From the NCBI RefSeq assembly GCF_010015585.1, contig NW_022985067.1:518808-582807 (forward strand): 64,000 bases of DNA. The letters run 5' to 3'. The stretch is from Eremomyces bilateralis CBS 781.70. Taxonomy: Eukaryota > Ascomycota > Dothideomycetes > Eremomycetales > Eremomycetaceae. The notes beneath the pieces are model-generated. The model worked only from the letters and a program-made list of their open reading frames with translations, did not search any database and was not told the DNA's origin. This document shows, piece after piece, positions 20,899 to 32,751 of the stretch; within the stretch, counting starts at the first letter, position 1, and every line of letters starts with the position of its first letter. Position numbers and translations under genes: made by a program.

Positions 20899-21705
20899 GG
20901 GGAGTTGGCGAGGATGGTGGTGTGGAGAACTGGGGAGGTTGTCTGGGCGCGGGCGATGCATGGGGGGATTGATCCATTCTAGGGGACGGTATGCGAATGA
21001 TACGCGGTGGCAGGCACGCCGTCTTGTTTCTTTGTTCTGAAGGCAGTTGGTGCTGGCATTGAAGGCGGAATTATTCTATTCGTATTGAATGATGTCTATG
21101 ATTAGTGCCTGTGGAGGGCAGTGGTAGCATGGTGGACTTGGCCTGTTAATCTGGAATCTTTTTATACCTTGAAATGGAAATCACATCCTCAATGATACTT
21201 CCTTAGGGTGACATTGAGACATCTGCGCTATGTGGACGATAATAACTACCTAATAGCATGGAAGAGCCATAATAATCAAGTACGCGAGTCTTTTGGTGTT
21301 AGGTGATAGACTATATTACGCGCATTGTCCTTTATGCATTTATCTGTGTCGACCGGAGTCATTTATGTAGCCCACTCCCTGATACATTTTATAATGTCGT
21401 TGGTCCATTCCAGGCCGAGTCCCTCGCACCGTCGACGGACCCCAAACGAAGGAGACACAAACCATATACACCGTGTCCAGTAAGGGGGGTCCCTCCTTCT
21501 AGTCCACCCGTCCGATAGAACTCCAATCGATGCCGCTAGAAGCAATAACAATAATAGGGTATTATGCGAGCGAACGTATGAGCGCGCAGAAGCAGGCTCG
21601 AGCTCCCAGAAAATAAGAAAGCAGGTCACCCCGGGAATGGACCGCTGCGTCCGGGTGAAAAAGTGAAAGTACGGTCGTCAACCCGGCGAGCAGACGGGAC
21701 GAACC
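20899..21705. other. Convergent intergenic spacer, no gene seen
   Basis: About 800 bp between the stop codons of the Pmp3 gene (plus) and the GT34 gene (minus). It should hold both 3' UTRs. Nothing coding is recognisable. Confidence 0.5.
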
Positions 21706-22968
21706 TCACCCACTAGGTCTACCCGCCAAGTCCATATCCATGAAGGCGTTCGTGTCCCGCACCAGGACCATCTCCGCCGCCCGGTCTACAAAGTCCTGGT
21801 GCGCCCTCGCTAACACCGCCTGCGCCACCGTCTCCCCCACCACGCGATGCACCTCGTTCTTCCCGGACCACATGTGCTCGACAAAGACGCCGTCGCACCC
21901 GGAGTTCGACCCCAGCCATCCGTTCCCCTCGGTGCATGTGATCTCATGCAGGTCAGTGGGGCGGTCGTACGCGTAGCGGATGTACTCGCCGAAGGCGGCC
22001 TGCTCGGCGGGCCAGTTCTGGCGGAGGTTGTCGCAGCCGGGGAAGCGCTCATGGTCCTCCGGGCAGGAGGCCCAGGCGCGGAGGATCTCGTGGGTACGGG
22101 GGTTGTTCTGGGCGATGATAAAGCCGGCGTTGTTGTAGACGCGGCCCTTGGTGTCGAAGTTCTGGTCGGCGATGGGGTCGCGCGCCATGGTGAGAGAGGC
22201 GCCCGGGGGGACTTGCCAGCGGTTGAGGAGCCATTCGAAGGGGAGGTTGAGGTGGGTGAAAAGGGCGTCGGCGTCGATGCTGATGACCATGTCGTAGTTG
22301 TGAAGGTGGTCGGAGAGGGCGGGGATTTTGGTCCAGGGGGCGACGCGGTCGCTGAAGTTGGGGGTGCGGATGAGGTGGTAGTCGTAGCCGTGGATCGTGG
22401 CTGTCGAGGTTAGAAAATCGCAGGGGGAAGCGGACGACATGTGCGCATACCGTAAAGCCAATGATTCAACATTCCCGTGCTCGTGTATCCATGCTGTCCG
22501 TAGACAAACCGCTCCGGGTTGAGCGCTTGTTGCGACCTGTCCAGCGGCCTCGTGTCGATATCGACAATCGCCAATCGCCTGCCGAGTGGTTTGGTCCATT
22601 GTGGCGTGCCCTTAAGGACGTATGTCTGTCCCCGCACGGTGGTGAAGTCCGGTGCGTCGAGCGGGTACCGCATAGGTGCCATGAGTTCGCGCATCATCGC
22701 GGGAAAGAGGGCCTCACCCTCGATAGTTTGATGGGGTAAGAAATCCTGTGGTGCCGGGCTGTATTGATCTATCAATCCACGGCTCTGTCGCATTATTCGG
22801 ATCGGATACTCACGGATGGTATCGCAGGCCTTTCCCCTTGCTCCATGGGACCGAGTCGCGATCGATCATCACGACTGTGAGAAGAAAAAAGAACAGAATC
22901 CCAGCCGCGATGGCAGCGCGGGCCCAGGTGAAGTTCATCATCTGGAAACCAGGCATGGCGCGATACAT
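21706..22968 (-). CDS. Glycosyltransferase family 34 (GMA12/MNN10 type)
   Basis: Golgi type II membrane enzyme of the alpha-1,2-galactosyl / alpha-1,6-mannosyltransferase family. ATG at 22968. Exons 22968-22814, 22758-22451 and 22400-21706 give 385 residues. The N-terminus has a short cytosolic segment and one signal-anchor helix (AAIAAGILFFFLLTVVMI), then a stem. The catalytic domain shows HGYDYHLIRT, the metal-binding DxD in MVISIDADALFTHL, and the conserved NNAGFIIAQNNPRTHEIL and WPAEQAAFGEYI segments. Introns are 55 nt (GTGAGT...ACAG) and 50 nt (GTATGC...ACAG). A nearer in-frame-looking AG (GATAG) in intron 1 would shift the frame and is not used. The acceptor sugar is not deducible. Confidence 0.85.
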
Positions 22969-25322
22969 TATGTGGAAGGGCCGAGTGTTTGGAGGGTTCG
23001 CGGAGGTCTTGAGTCGGTGGCGATCCTGCTATCTAGACATGGAGGCAAACCCGGCTGATCGGAGCACAGGGGGCTCGGGAGGAAATGATAAATGATAAAA
23101 GATTTGAGACAGTGGACGAGCGGAGAAACGAAAAGGGGGGGGAAAGGAAAAGGGAGCGTTGGATTTCGACTTTCGAGTTAGGCTGCCACCGGCGATGATG
23201 ATCAGATTCGCTGACTGAGGGAGTGAGTGGAGAAGGGGGAATTATTATTGAGATATAATAAGCAGCGCAGCGAATCTACGATTGGGCATTCGAGTCGTAA
23301 TTATGAGCGGCGATTTTGACGGACGAGGTGACATGAACGATGAACGATGAACGACGTGGAGGAGAAATCACCAAATCTACCAATCCGCCAAATTATTCTT
23401 TCCTAGATCCCGCGATTCCGTTCTAGTATTCCGTACATCTTAGCAGTTTGGTTCGTACCAAACTCCCAATCACTCTCCGCACCCTTGCAAGGCTGCCGAC
23501 TCGCCTGCGTACGTAGTTCGCCGTTTAATTTTACATCAAAGAATCCTCCACTCGCCCAATCCGTTGGTCCTTCACATACGGAGTACATATATATGATATC
23601 TCCATCCTTCCAATCCTATCTTAGGACGTCATACTGGGACAAGGCTGGGCGGTATTCGCGGGTCATATACGCCCATTTGCTTCTCCAAGACCGCCCAAGG
23701 CCACCGTATCACTCCGCGGACGGCTAAACCGCTGTCTCGATGACTCCATTATTCCGAGTGATTGCCTCCGATGGAAGATTTGCAGCGGACATGGCCATTG
23801 GCTGCGTGGCTTCAGCTCCTCGCCAGGGCTCGCCTTTCCTCTTAGGATTCGCCGGAAACTAACCCAATTCCGTCGAGCTGGTGGCGCAGGGTAGGGGCGG
23901 GAAACTCAAAACTGGGAATCTGCCTGGAATAGGAGATAAGGGTCTCGATTTCGTTTCGTAATTCCCTCCCGAGTCCAGGCTTAACGGCCTTTCCACGGTG
24001 ATACAATCCTGCTATTAGCTGGTTAGAGAATCGTTTGTGAATTGCGATTGCTGTTGTTCAGTAGCGTCCGGAAATTAACATCAGGACGAAATCACGAAAC
24101 CCACCCCGGTAGAGGATCCTACAGGATGAAGAATCCTACAGAATAAAGGATCCGTGATCACCAGTCAATTCCAGCATCGATTGATTGAGACGTGAAACAT
24201 AGCCACATTCGATATAGAGATCAGCCCACGCGTCGTGCAAATCGTAACCTGATTCCTCATAGAGCCCCTTGGCATACGCTCTGCCCTCTGTGACTGGTCG
24301 TAGACTCGCATCCTTCCAAGTCGCATCATGCCGTCGGCTAGCTCAGGCTGACGCCTAGCGGGACAGGTTTCATCGTTGATACTCACAAGTCTTTGGGAAT
24401 TGGGATCAGTTTCGCAACATCGGATGAAAAGTTCAGGAAGATGATTAAAACATTATGAGATGTGAATTCGATGGATGGACGAGTTATGGTGCTAAGCCCT
24501 CGCGTGCAGCCTGCAAGCAATTGACCTCCCGTTTTTTTAATCAATTGTCTCGCCAAAGTTACTCGAAGGAGTCAGACGCTGACATGGATCGAACGAAAAG
24601 GGTTGCGATTGGTGGAAACTTTCCGGACGATATCTTGGATAGATGGGTGGTATGGTTTGGATAGTGATTGCTGATGCCCGAGAATATCGACGGAGTATGA
24701 TTGAAATTCACCGCCATGGAGGTTACGAAAGACAGACTAGGTGATCAGACATAGCCGTTAAGCCTGCGACTCTGCCGACATAAAGGCTAGAAACTTGGTG
24801 GGCGTGGTCGGAGTGATGTAGGACCGTCCTGGATCCTTCAAGGGGACCTTTAGAACTTTAAGTGATAGAAGTTCTACAAGCAATTTATGGCAGGAAGAAG
24901 GTGGGCTAGAATTATATACGGTATACCTACTCCATAACCTGGAGTACTTAGGTAATACATACTGTACCGCCCTCCCCCGAACTCCTCGACCCACCTTCAT
25001 ACCTATTCCCACTCTTATCGCCCCCTCCCGCCTCCCGGCAGCGTCTCATAAGGTGCGGAGTCGCATACATGACCGGTACCGAAGTAGCCGCAGCCTGCGG
25101 GAAGGGATGGAGATTGTCGTAGGCGGAGTGCCCGGAGTTGGCGGCGGAGGGCTGGAAGACAGTATGCTGAGACGCGAGAACGAGATGCGCGATGATGGAG
25201 AATACGATGGCGAGGAGATAGCGAGGGGATAGCACGAAGGGAGAAAATCCGGCACGTGGAAACTGAAAATTGACTCGGTGTATTTGTGACCGACGTTCGA
25301 TCAACGTCGAGAAAGCCTACTC
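22969..25322. other. 2.35-kb intergenic region
   Basis: Promoter side of the GT34 gene and 3' flank of dis3. It carries purine-rich tracts near 23120-23150 and a small repeated phrase ATCCTACAG near 24115-24140. A minus-strand frame (about 25304-24948) directly after the dis3 stop encodes a hydrophobic stretch (LLAIVFSIIAHLVLA) but has no upstream ATG. No gene is supportable. Confidence 0.5.
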
Positions 25323-28322
25323 TCACAACAAACTCATCTTCACCTTCCTCTTCCCCGTCGACGCCTCCTTCTCATCCCAAATCCTCACCCTCACCATCTC
25401 AAACAGCGCAATCGTCGCGCTCCGCGACCCGCTGATCGTCAGCACGTATTCGTCCGCATCGTACGTGCCATGCGGCTCGGGCGTCGCCAGGTCGCGCAGA
25501 CGAATCAGACTCTCGACGCCGAACCGCGGAACGAACACGATGAACCCGTTCGAGAACACGCGCATGACGAACCCGTCCTCTTCGATGTCGCGGCCCTTCA
25601 GCGCCTGGCCGACGTAGTACTCGACGCTGGCGCGGCCGGCGTGCTGCGCGTTGCGGTGGCGCACGTTGATGTTCTTGCAGACGGCGTCGAGCTTGGTGCG
25701 GCTGTGGAGGCTGGCGTCGAGGGTCTCGTAGTCGATGGCGGCGGCGAGTTGGCGGTGGACTTCGAGGTCGGCGTACCGCCGGATGGGGCTAGTGAAGTGC
25801 GTGTAGATCTCGCTGGCGAGGCCGTAGTGCTTGAACTCGGGGTAGGTGTACTCGCCGGAGCAGAAGTATTCGGCTGACATCATGCACCGGGTGGCGAGGA
25901 TTCGAACTAGGGTGTTGAAGAAGGGCTGCTTCGGATCCACGCACGTGTCGAGGGAATCGGCGACGGCTTTCGAGCTGTCCGTCCGCAGCTCCATTCCTTT
26001 GCGAACCTTGAGCTGGTTCTGAAGTTCCTCGAAGTTGGACCGCGGGGGTGCCGCGTGTCTTCTCAGGAGGGCGATCTGTGGATAGACTTCGTAAACCTTC
26101 CTTGCTACACTGATGTTCGCGAGAAGCATGAATTCTTCAACCAACGAGTTAGTGTCCAGTAGCTGCTTCTGCTGCACATCCACCGGATCTGACGTCTCCG
26201 ACTCGGTTTGGACTTTGACTTCGGGACTGGCGAGGTTCAGCGCTCCATTGTCCATGCGCTGCTGCTTCAGCTTCTTCGAGAGCATCAACAGCGACCGCAT
26301 GCCTTGCGTGAGCTCATCCTGCTGACCCTCATCGTCGATCCGAAGTTGCGCTCGCTCGTAGCTGAATGCCTCTCGCGATCGAATGACGGACTTGGTGAAA
26401 TTGGTACCCACAATCTGCGCATCCGGCGTCAATTCCCAGACGACCGAAAATGCAAATCGCTCGACGTATGGCTTCAGGGAGCACAAGTCTGTCCCCAACA
26501 GCATCGGAAGCATATCGATGCGCTTGTCCACAAGGTATACCGTCGTTCCACGCATGGAGGCTTCTTTGTCCATGGCATTGTTTGGGCGCACAAAGTTCGA
26601 GACATCAGCGATGTGGACGCCGACTTCGAAGTTGCCGTTGGGTAGCGGTTTGGCATGCAGAGCATCATCGATATCTTGGCAACTCGGGGGATCGATACTG
26701 CAAACGAGCAGATCTCGTAGATCCTTTCGCCCTCTCCATCCCGGATCCTCCTTGCTGGTGGGCACTTTCCAATCATGACCTTCTTGCGGCAGACAGTCGA
26801 GAACGGTCTTTGGGAAAGGCCTGTACTGCACATCATATTCGAGCAGTAGCGCTTCCGTTTCTGCCTCCTTTGACTCCACCTCTCCCAAGGACCGCACAAA
26901 GTGGCCCACGGGATACCTTGAATCACGCTCCCAGCTATCAATGGTGACAAGTAGCCGCTTGCCAACCAGCTCTCCTGCCTGTCGTGTTCGAATGCGAATC
27001 TTGGGGATCCGCTTGTCCATTGGTATGAGGAACACCATCTGCTGCGCCCGGTTCTGCTTTTCGGCCACTCGGATCGAACTACCATCAACATGACCGACAT
27101 ATTGCCTCCAGTTTCTCTTGATGACACCAACAACTCGTGCGGTGGGTTGGGGTTTCCCTTCCAGTGTACTGCCATGCACCCTCTTAACCTCGTCATTGAG
27201 GAGTCGCCGTTCACGTTCACTGAATACGGTCTCGCCCTCGGCTTCCGCGTCGTCATCTTTCGCCAGTGTTTCCTCGTCGATGGCCTGGGACGACGGAGTT
27301 TTCCATTGGGCTTTGGGTAAGACTTCCACCACGACGGTGTCTCCACTGACGGCTCGATTCGAGTTCTCTCGACCGAGAATGAGCAGTGCTCGCTCAAATG
27401 CAGGCACGTGCACACTTCCCTCCAAGGCGTTGTAGTTCGATACGTTGAATATGCCCTGGTGCAAGGTACCGGCTTTGATGCCCGTGAGCATCTTTGACAT
27501 GGTGTAATGTTCCGGGTATACTGCTTTTGGTCCTCCTGTTCTGGTTTTATCACTCTCTGAGACCATATCCAGGAGAGTCGTGGCGTCTGGTAGAGTGGAT
27601 ATGTATTCCTTCAGGGGCACAGCGTCCAACCCTTCTGACTTCGCTTTTTTAACGTTCTCTTTGTCGTCGCTAAGCATGACAATAGTGGGAAGTTTCGCCT
27701 TTTTCTTTGAACCCTTAATTTCCTGTTGCAGATGCGCCTGATACCAAGCCACGACCTTACGGACAGCTCGATCATTGCGGTCATTGATGCTTTCGCCAGT
27801 TCCTCGTTCAACGTGAGTTTCCTTTCGGAACTCGTTGAAGAAAACATAGAATCGCTTGTCGTCGTTACGAGTCAAACTGACGAGTCGATTATAGAGAGGC
27901 AGAGACCTGTTCTTGACCTCTTCAAGGACTGTTTGGAGAACGACGACATCTTTGAAGGCACTCTCGACCTCGAAGACGTCCATGGCGCTGAGGAATGCAT
28001 TGGTGTCAGGGACAAGATAATGGCCATTTGTATATGCCCCTGTGCGCGCTGGCTGATCCGATAGCTTGGGCTTTGGAGCTGTGAAGAATTAGATATAACC
28101 AAAACCGCTGTTTGGTAGGATCGAACCTTGTTTGTTGTACCCCTCTAGGCTATTCAGAAGGCATGTTGAGCACAGTCTTGAGGAGCAAGGAATATCATCT
28201 CGGAGATAGACTTCCCTCACAATCTTTTGGACCTTGCCGGATTTAGTTGATCTGACATAAACTCGGCTTGATAGCGCCAGTGAGGACGGATCGGCCGTCC
28301 TTGGTCGCTTGAGGCTTGTCAT
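25323..28322 (-). CDS. dis3: Exosome exoribonuclease Dis3/Rrp44
   Basis: Catalytic subunit of the nuclear and cytoplasmic RNA exosome, with 3'-5' exonuclease and endonuclease activity. ATG at 28322. Exon 1 (28322-28127) and exon 2 (28078-25323) join across a 48-nt intron with a TCTAAT branch site, giving 983 residues (yeast: 1001). The N-terminus carries the CR3 cysteine motif (CSSRLCSTC). The PIN domain follows with acidic residues in LVPDTNAFL and MLSDDKEN. Two cold-shock domains precede the RNB domain, whose active site is CSIDPPSCQDIDDALH near residue 535. A C-terminal S1 domain (GFVMRVFSNGFIVFVPRFG) ends the protein. All recognised catalytic acids are present. The gene is divergent from the V-ATPase gene. 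Confidence 0.95.
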
Positions 28323-28647
28323 GGTTGACTACGGTACGATCCGATATACGACTCCCTGAGTCAACGCAAGCAGTTCTGATATTGAAATCGGCAAGGGCGT
28401 TGATATGAGATTTCAGGAAATCTCTACAGGCATGAAAGGATAGTTCCTTCGCTACACCAAGTATCCCTCTGTAGTGGCAGGGATAATTGGTTGAAATATC
28501 TGCGCTTGAGGCAAGAAGAGGTTGAGAACAGTGCTTGCTTGCGGAAAAGATGATATCAAGTTAGAACCGAACATCCATTTCCTCCAAGTCTCTTGTTTCT
28601 AACCCTTTAACTCCGCCAGATGCCAAACACGGAATACACCAATCACC
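28323..28647. promoter_or_regulatory. Divergent promoter, dis3 / V-ATPase subunit H
   Basis: Only about 325 bp separate the dis3 ATG from the first ATG of the open frame leading into the V-ATPase gene (809 bp if the family-typical ATG at 29131 is used). Both promoters must lie here. No TATA box or binding site is assigned with confidence. Confidence 0.45.
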
Positions 28648-29130
28648 ATGCGGATCCGGGCTCATCGAAGGTTATTTTGTGGACGTGGAGACGAGGATGA
28701 TGAAGGAGAAAGCAGCCGAAGCAAAGATTCTGATGGAGAAATACCAGCAGCTCATGCACCAGGTCTCTCAGGCTTGTTGTCGGAGCAGTTGTCTGCGCCA
28801 CAAATGCCACAAGTCACGGGGTTAGCCACACTCAGTCCCCACCCTGTGGCTTCATCTGTGGCTTCAACCTGGTCAACGCCACCTAAAGCTTCCCAATCAG
28901 CTGCATCCAAGCAGGAGCCTGAGCTCCCATTACACAACTCTCCCGCCTTGGGTTTAATAACGCTTGACGGTCCCCCCAGAGACGTACAAGCAGACATTGC
29001 AAACGTTTCAATCTCATCGGATTCATCCTCCGACAAGGAACCTTCCGTCCGTCCTCCATCTCCTGAACCCCCATCCAAGGACGCCATCGGTCTGCCATCT
29101 CCTCCTGATCCTACCAACTATCCTCGAATC

Positions 29131-30641
29131 ATGGCCGATCCGGCCGCATATATCCTTTCACTGCAGAACAACATTCGGCAGCGGCCCATCTCGTGGGAGG
29201 GTGCTGTGAGAGCAAAGACCATCTCTGATGCCGACCTCAAAGCGATCAAGTCCATCGACAAGGTGCGAACCGAGCAGAGGAAGGAGACCATCGAGTCGGA
29301 TTCAAAGACATATTGCTCGTTATTACTAGGCGGGGGTGGCCAGAGGAGTATATTTGAGTCGGCAGCAAAGAGACAGGATATTATTCAATATATGCTAGTA
29401 CTGGCCGGAGATGTGCTTGAAGGTATGGATAGGAGCTGCGATGCTATCTTCCAATGGCAATTGACATATGATAGATGTACCGGAATTCGCAGAGACCCTG
29501 ATAAAGCATCCCGATCCATACGCACACTTGTTACCCTTTTTGAAGCAACCAAGCAATCTGGAAGAGCCCATAGCATTGCTAGCTTCGACTCTTATAACAA
29601 GACTCCTATCTCCTGCGATTGACACCAAAGGAGCACCGAAAGTCAGCGAAACTCTCCCCGTCGTGTACAAGTATCTTTCATCGCTGTCGAAAACCTCCGA
29701 TGCAGGGCTGCAAGACATTGCAGTGCAGCACTACACAAACTTGTTGAAGAACACTGCGTCGCGGAAGATCTTCTGGGATCTACGCTCCGAGACTGTCGCT
29801 CCGCTGTTCGAGATATTGAAAACTGCTGGTGGCGCTGCTTCCAAGGATAGCTCGTCGATTCTATCCACTCCGACAGCAGCAAGCGTCGGAGGGGTCAGCT
29901 TGCAGCTTTTGTATCATGTTCTGTTTGTCATCTGGAAACTGAGCTTCGATGGCGAGACTCTTGGCGACGGACTCGACGAGTAAGTCTTTTGTTGTTTCCA
30001 ATGTCAACGTGCTAACTGGCCTCAGCGAGTACGACCTAATACCCCTCTACGTCTCCCTCGTCCGCATCTCCCCCAAAGAAAAAACCACGCGCCTCCTCCT
30101 CGCCACCCTCGTCAACCTCCTCAACTCCAACCCCGCCTCCCTCCTCCCCGCCGCCGCCCTCGCCCACCTCCACCCCGCCGTCAAGTCTGTCCAGTCCCGC
30201 CACCTCACTGACCCCGAACTCCTCGACGACCTTGCCACCCTCCTCACCCTCCTCGAAGACCACGCCAAGTCGCAGACCACCTTCGACCTGTACGCCGCCG
30301 AGGTGCGCGGCGGTCACCTCCGCTGGTCCCCGCCCCACCGCTCCGCCATGTTCTGGGCCGAGAACGCCCGCCGAGTGCTCGAGGAGAACCGCGGCGAGCT
30401 GCCACAGCAGCTCGCGGAGATCTTGGGACGCGACTGGGAGGGCGACACGCAGGTGCTGGCGATCGGGTGCAACGACGTCGCGTGCTTGGTGAAGGAGGTG
30501 CCCGAGGCGCGGTCGAAGTTGGAGCGATGGGGGTTGAAGGGGCGGGTGATGGCGCTGATGGAGCATCGGGACGGACTGGTCCGGAGTGAGAGTTTGAGGG
30601 CGCTGGGAGAGTGGTTTAGGTATACGGGGACGCTCAACTAG
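29131..30641 (+). CDS. vma13: V-type proton ATPase subunit H
   Basis: Regulatory subunit of the V1 sector that activates the assembled vacuolar proton pump and inhibits free V1. The start is placed at ATG 29131 (MADPAAYILSLQNN) because family members begin close to the SLQNNIRQRPISWEGA motif. Exons 29131-29422, 29475-29979 and 30026-30641 give 470 residues, the usual length (yeast: 478). Introns are 52 and 46 nt. The protein is an all-helical ARM/HEAT-like repeat, with ILVLAG-type helices and the C-terminal domain ending RVMALMEHRDGLVRSESLRALGEW. The same frame stays open for 161 codons upstream to ATG 28648, a Ser/Pro-rich segment not typical of the family (see findings). Convergent with the DNA glycosylase gene 280 bp downstream. 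Confidence 0.92.
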
Positions 30642-30921
30642 ATTTGGGTGGCCGAGCGTCTTTGGATATTGGCGGTGGCGACGGTATTCACGCACAACTG
30701 CATGTTGAATCGGTTTGCGTATCCTTCCTGTTGGCTAATGAGCTAGTGGAAGGTCCGCTGCTCAAATTCTTGTAGTCTGATATGTACCCTTCTCTAGAAC
30801 TACCCATTCTTTCTGGTATAGAATCTCATGTTCTGAGAGTAGGCTCCTGAACCTCTAACGCCAATCCCATTGACAAACCCGCTCAGGGCTTCGATGAGAT
30901 ACCGAAGTTATCCAAGTTCCA

Positions 30922-32386
30922 CTACGCCTTGCTTCTTCGAGACGACCTCCTGGGAGATTCGGTTACAATAGTTTCCTTCTTCGGTGTTGACTTGGTATTC
31001 GTTTTCGATACTTTGCTAGGCCTATTGCGCTTCGTCAGCGTGCTTAAGACAAAAACATACAAATGATCAACGGACCTCTTGGATTTAGCCTTTGAATTTT
31101 CCACCTCGTCAGCATCTTCGCTATCTTCGCTATCCTCAACATCTTCGGTCTTTCGTCGTTTTCTAGAGTGGTACGGCTTAGCTCAGTCACGCTCTACTTT
31201 TAAGTTGAATCGGCAACATACTTCGATTCCGATGAGCCGGTGCCATTGACGGCTTTCGCCTCTCCATTAGCCGACACATCCGCAGCGACTGGACCGGTCT
31301 TCTTCTGTACGCTCGGAACAATGGCCGATGTACGGCCACCGACGGTGAGGAACGTGATCTTCTCGCCGTTTGGTAGGACATTTTGACCCTTCTTGCCCTT
31401 CGACCAGCGATGCAGCATGAGCCCTTCTTGAGTGTTAGCACTATTCGTGTATATAGGAATGATACGCACAGCCTTTGGGAAACTTGTCCTGATCTGCCAA
31501 GGTCTCGCAGGCGATCGAGCAGACGGAAATGAGGCTGTCATGGAGGGTTTTGATCTGCGAGTTTGAAAAGGTGTTGCAGTACTGTTCAGGGTGAGTCTTC
31601 GCTTGGTATAAGACCTCGTCGCTATCAACGTCAGAATCGCAAGAACGCCCATCGAAGGACGAAAAACATACGCCACCCAGTTTCCAACCCCGCTAATGTT
31701 CGCCTGGTTCAGCAGGAACGCTTTGATCGGGACCTTTTTCTTCTTCAACTTCTCGGAAAACCATCCAACCGTAACGATCTCCTTGTCAACGACAGGATCC
31801 GGACCGTTCTCCTTCAGCGGCGTGGTCTGCCGCAACTTGTCCGCTGGAGCATCCACCAATCGAATCCTCCCCAATCTTCGAGCATCTGTGAACGCCACCT
31901 CCGTCTTCTCCTTGTCGTCCAATTGCAAGATGAACTTCCAAAACCGCGGCGGCCACTGTTCACCTTCTTTCTTGGGCTTGTAGGAGCCTGTCGGGACGGT
32001 CGACAGGTCGATCCATCCGGTCATTCCGAGATGCATGACCGGGTGAGGGGGGGATGCCATCGTCATCCAAAAGTACTTCCCCTGCTGGCCGGCATCGAGG
32101 ATCTTCTTGCCTTTCATAGCCTGCTCGAAAGCTGCGGCGGACGTGCCGGCTTTGCCGTATACGATAGTATCATCTTGCGTCTTCACGGACGAGATAACTT
32201 TGCCAGCGACATGCTTTTTGAGGTAGTGAACAAGTCGAGCAACTTCTCCAATCTTGAGGGACGTTAGAAAGTGGTAAAGGCATGTAACAGCAATGACAAT
32301 GGTTGTAATAGTATGTATCAGGCATATTGAGAAGGACTTCGAACGGGCACTAGGATTAATAAACAATTTGTACTCACCTCAGGCAT
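30922..32386 (-). CDS. Formamidopyrimidine-DNA glycosylase (Fpg/MutM-like)
   Basis: Bifunctional base-excision-repair glycosylase for oxidised purines. Six exons (32386-32378, 32252-31672, 31621-31470, 31423-31222, 31162-31076, 31021-30922) give 376 residues in a continuous frame. Exon 1 is only 9 nt and encodes MPE, the catalytic N-terminal Pro2 (after Met removal) and Glu3. The N-terminal domain continues IGEVARLVHYLKKH and VMHLGMTGWI. The helix-two-turn-helix is NISGVGNWVADEVLYQAKTH. In place of the bacterial zinc finger is the zincless segment WLMLHRWSKGKKGQNVLPNG with ITFLTVGGRTSAIVP, as in plant and fungal MutM homologues. The last two exons encode an acidic then basic tail (SKKRRKTEDVEDSEDSEDADE ends; SPRRSSRRSKA) that looks like a nuclear-localising, disordered extension. 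Confidence 0.88.
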
Positions 32387-32751
32387 TGTGACAGTCCTTG
32401 GGTCTCGCTATATTGGTTGTACAAAACGCACAGCAGGCTAAAATCTTTCAAAAGAGCAGAACCAAACTAATTCCAAAGGCTGTCTTTGAAATATTGATCG
32501 GTTGTGAAATTGTTTGAAGCAACTCGACACGGAGAGGTCAGTTGTCGCGCGCCCTTCGTCATCCGTCGCGTTCAGTTTGACGCGCTGTCACGTGCTCCCT
32601 TAGATGATTTCAACGTCCAACATTTGCCATCATACCAGACAATAGCCATCTAGATATTCAAACCATCGACCTCACCATTTACGTTCTAGCCAGTCCTACG
32701 CTAATATTTCCATTTGACTGCCGATTGCGCTGAAACTCATTGACCGCAGAA
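32387..32751. promoter_or_regulatory. Divergent promoter, DNA glycosylase / SF3A2
   Basis: A 365-bp spacer between two start codons facing apart. It must hold both promoters. Each flanking gene begins with a tiny coding exon (9 and 12 nt). No specific element is assigned. Confidence 0.5.

Noticed and set aside
20251-20961. 236-codon minus-strand ORF rich in Arg/Pro/Val
   Set aside because: Antisense of the GC-rich Pmp3-family gene; composition is that of a reading-frame shadow.
26474-27553. 359-codon minus-strand ORF
   Set aside because: It is a second frame of the dis3 coding region and carries no motif; dis3 itself is unambiguous.
25900-28130. GTTCGAATCC / GTTCGATCC words on the minus strand
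   Set aside because: They are coding sequence and an intron donor of dis3, not tRNA B-boxes.
30036-30695. 219-codon minus-strand ORF
   Set aside because: Antisense of the C-terminal exon of V-ATPase subunit H, with biased composition.
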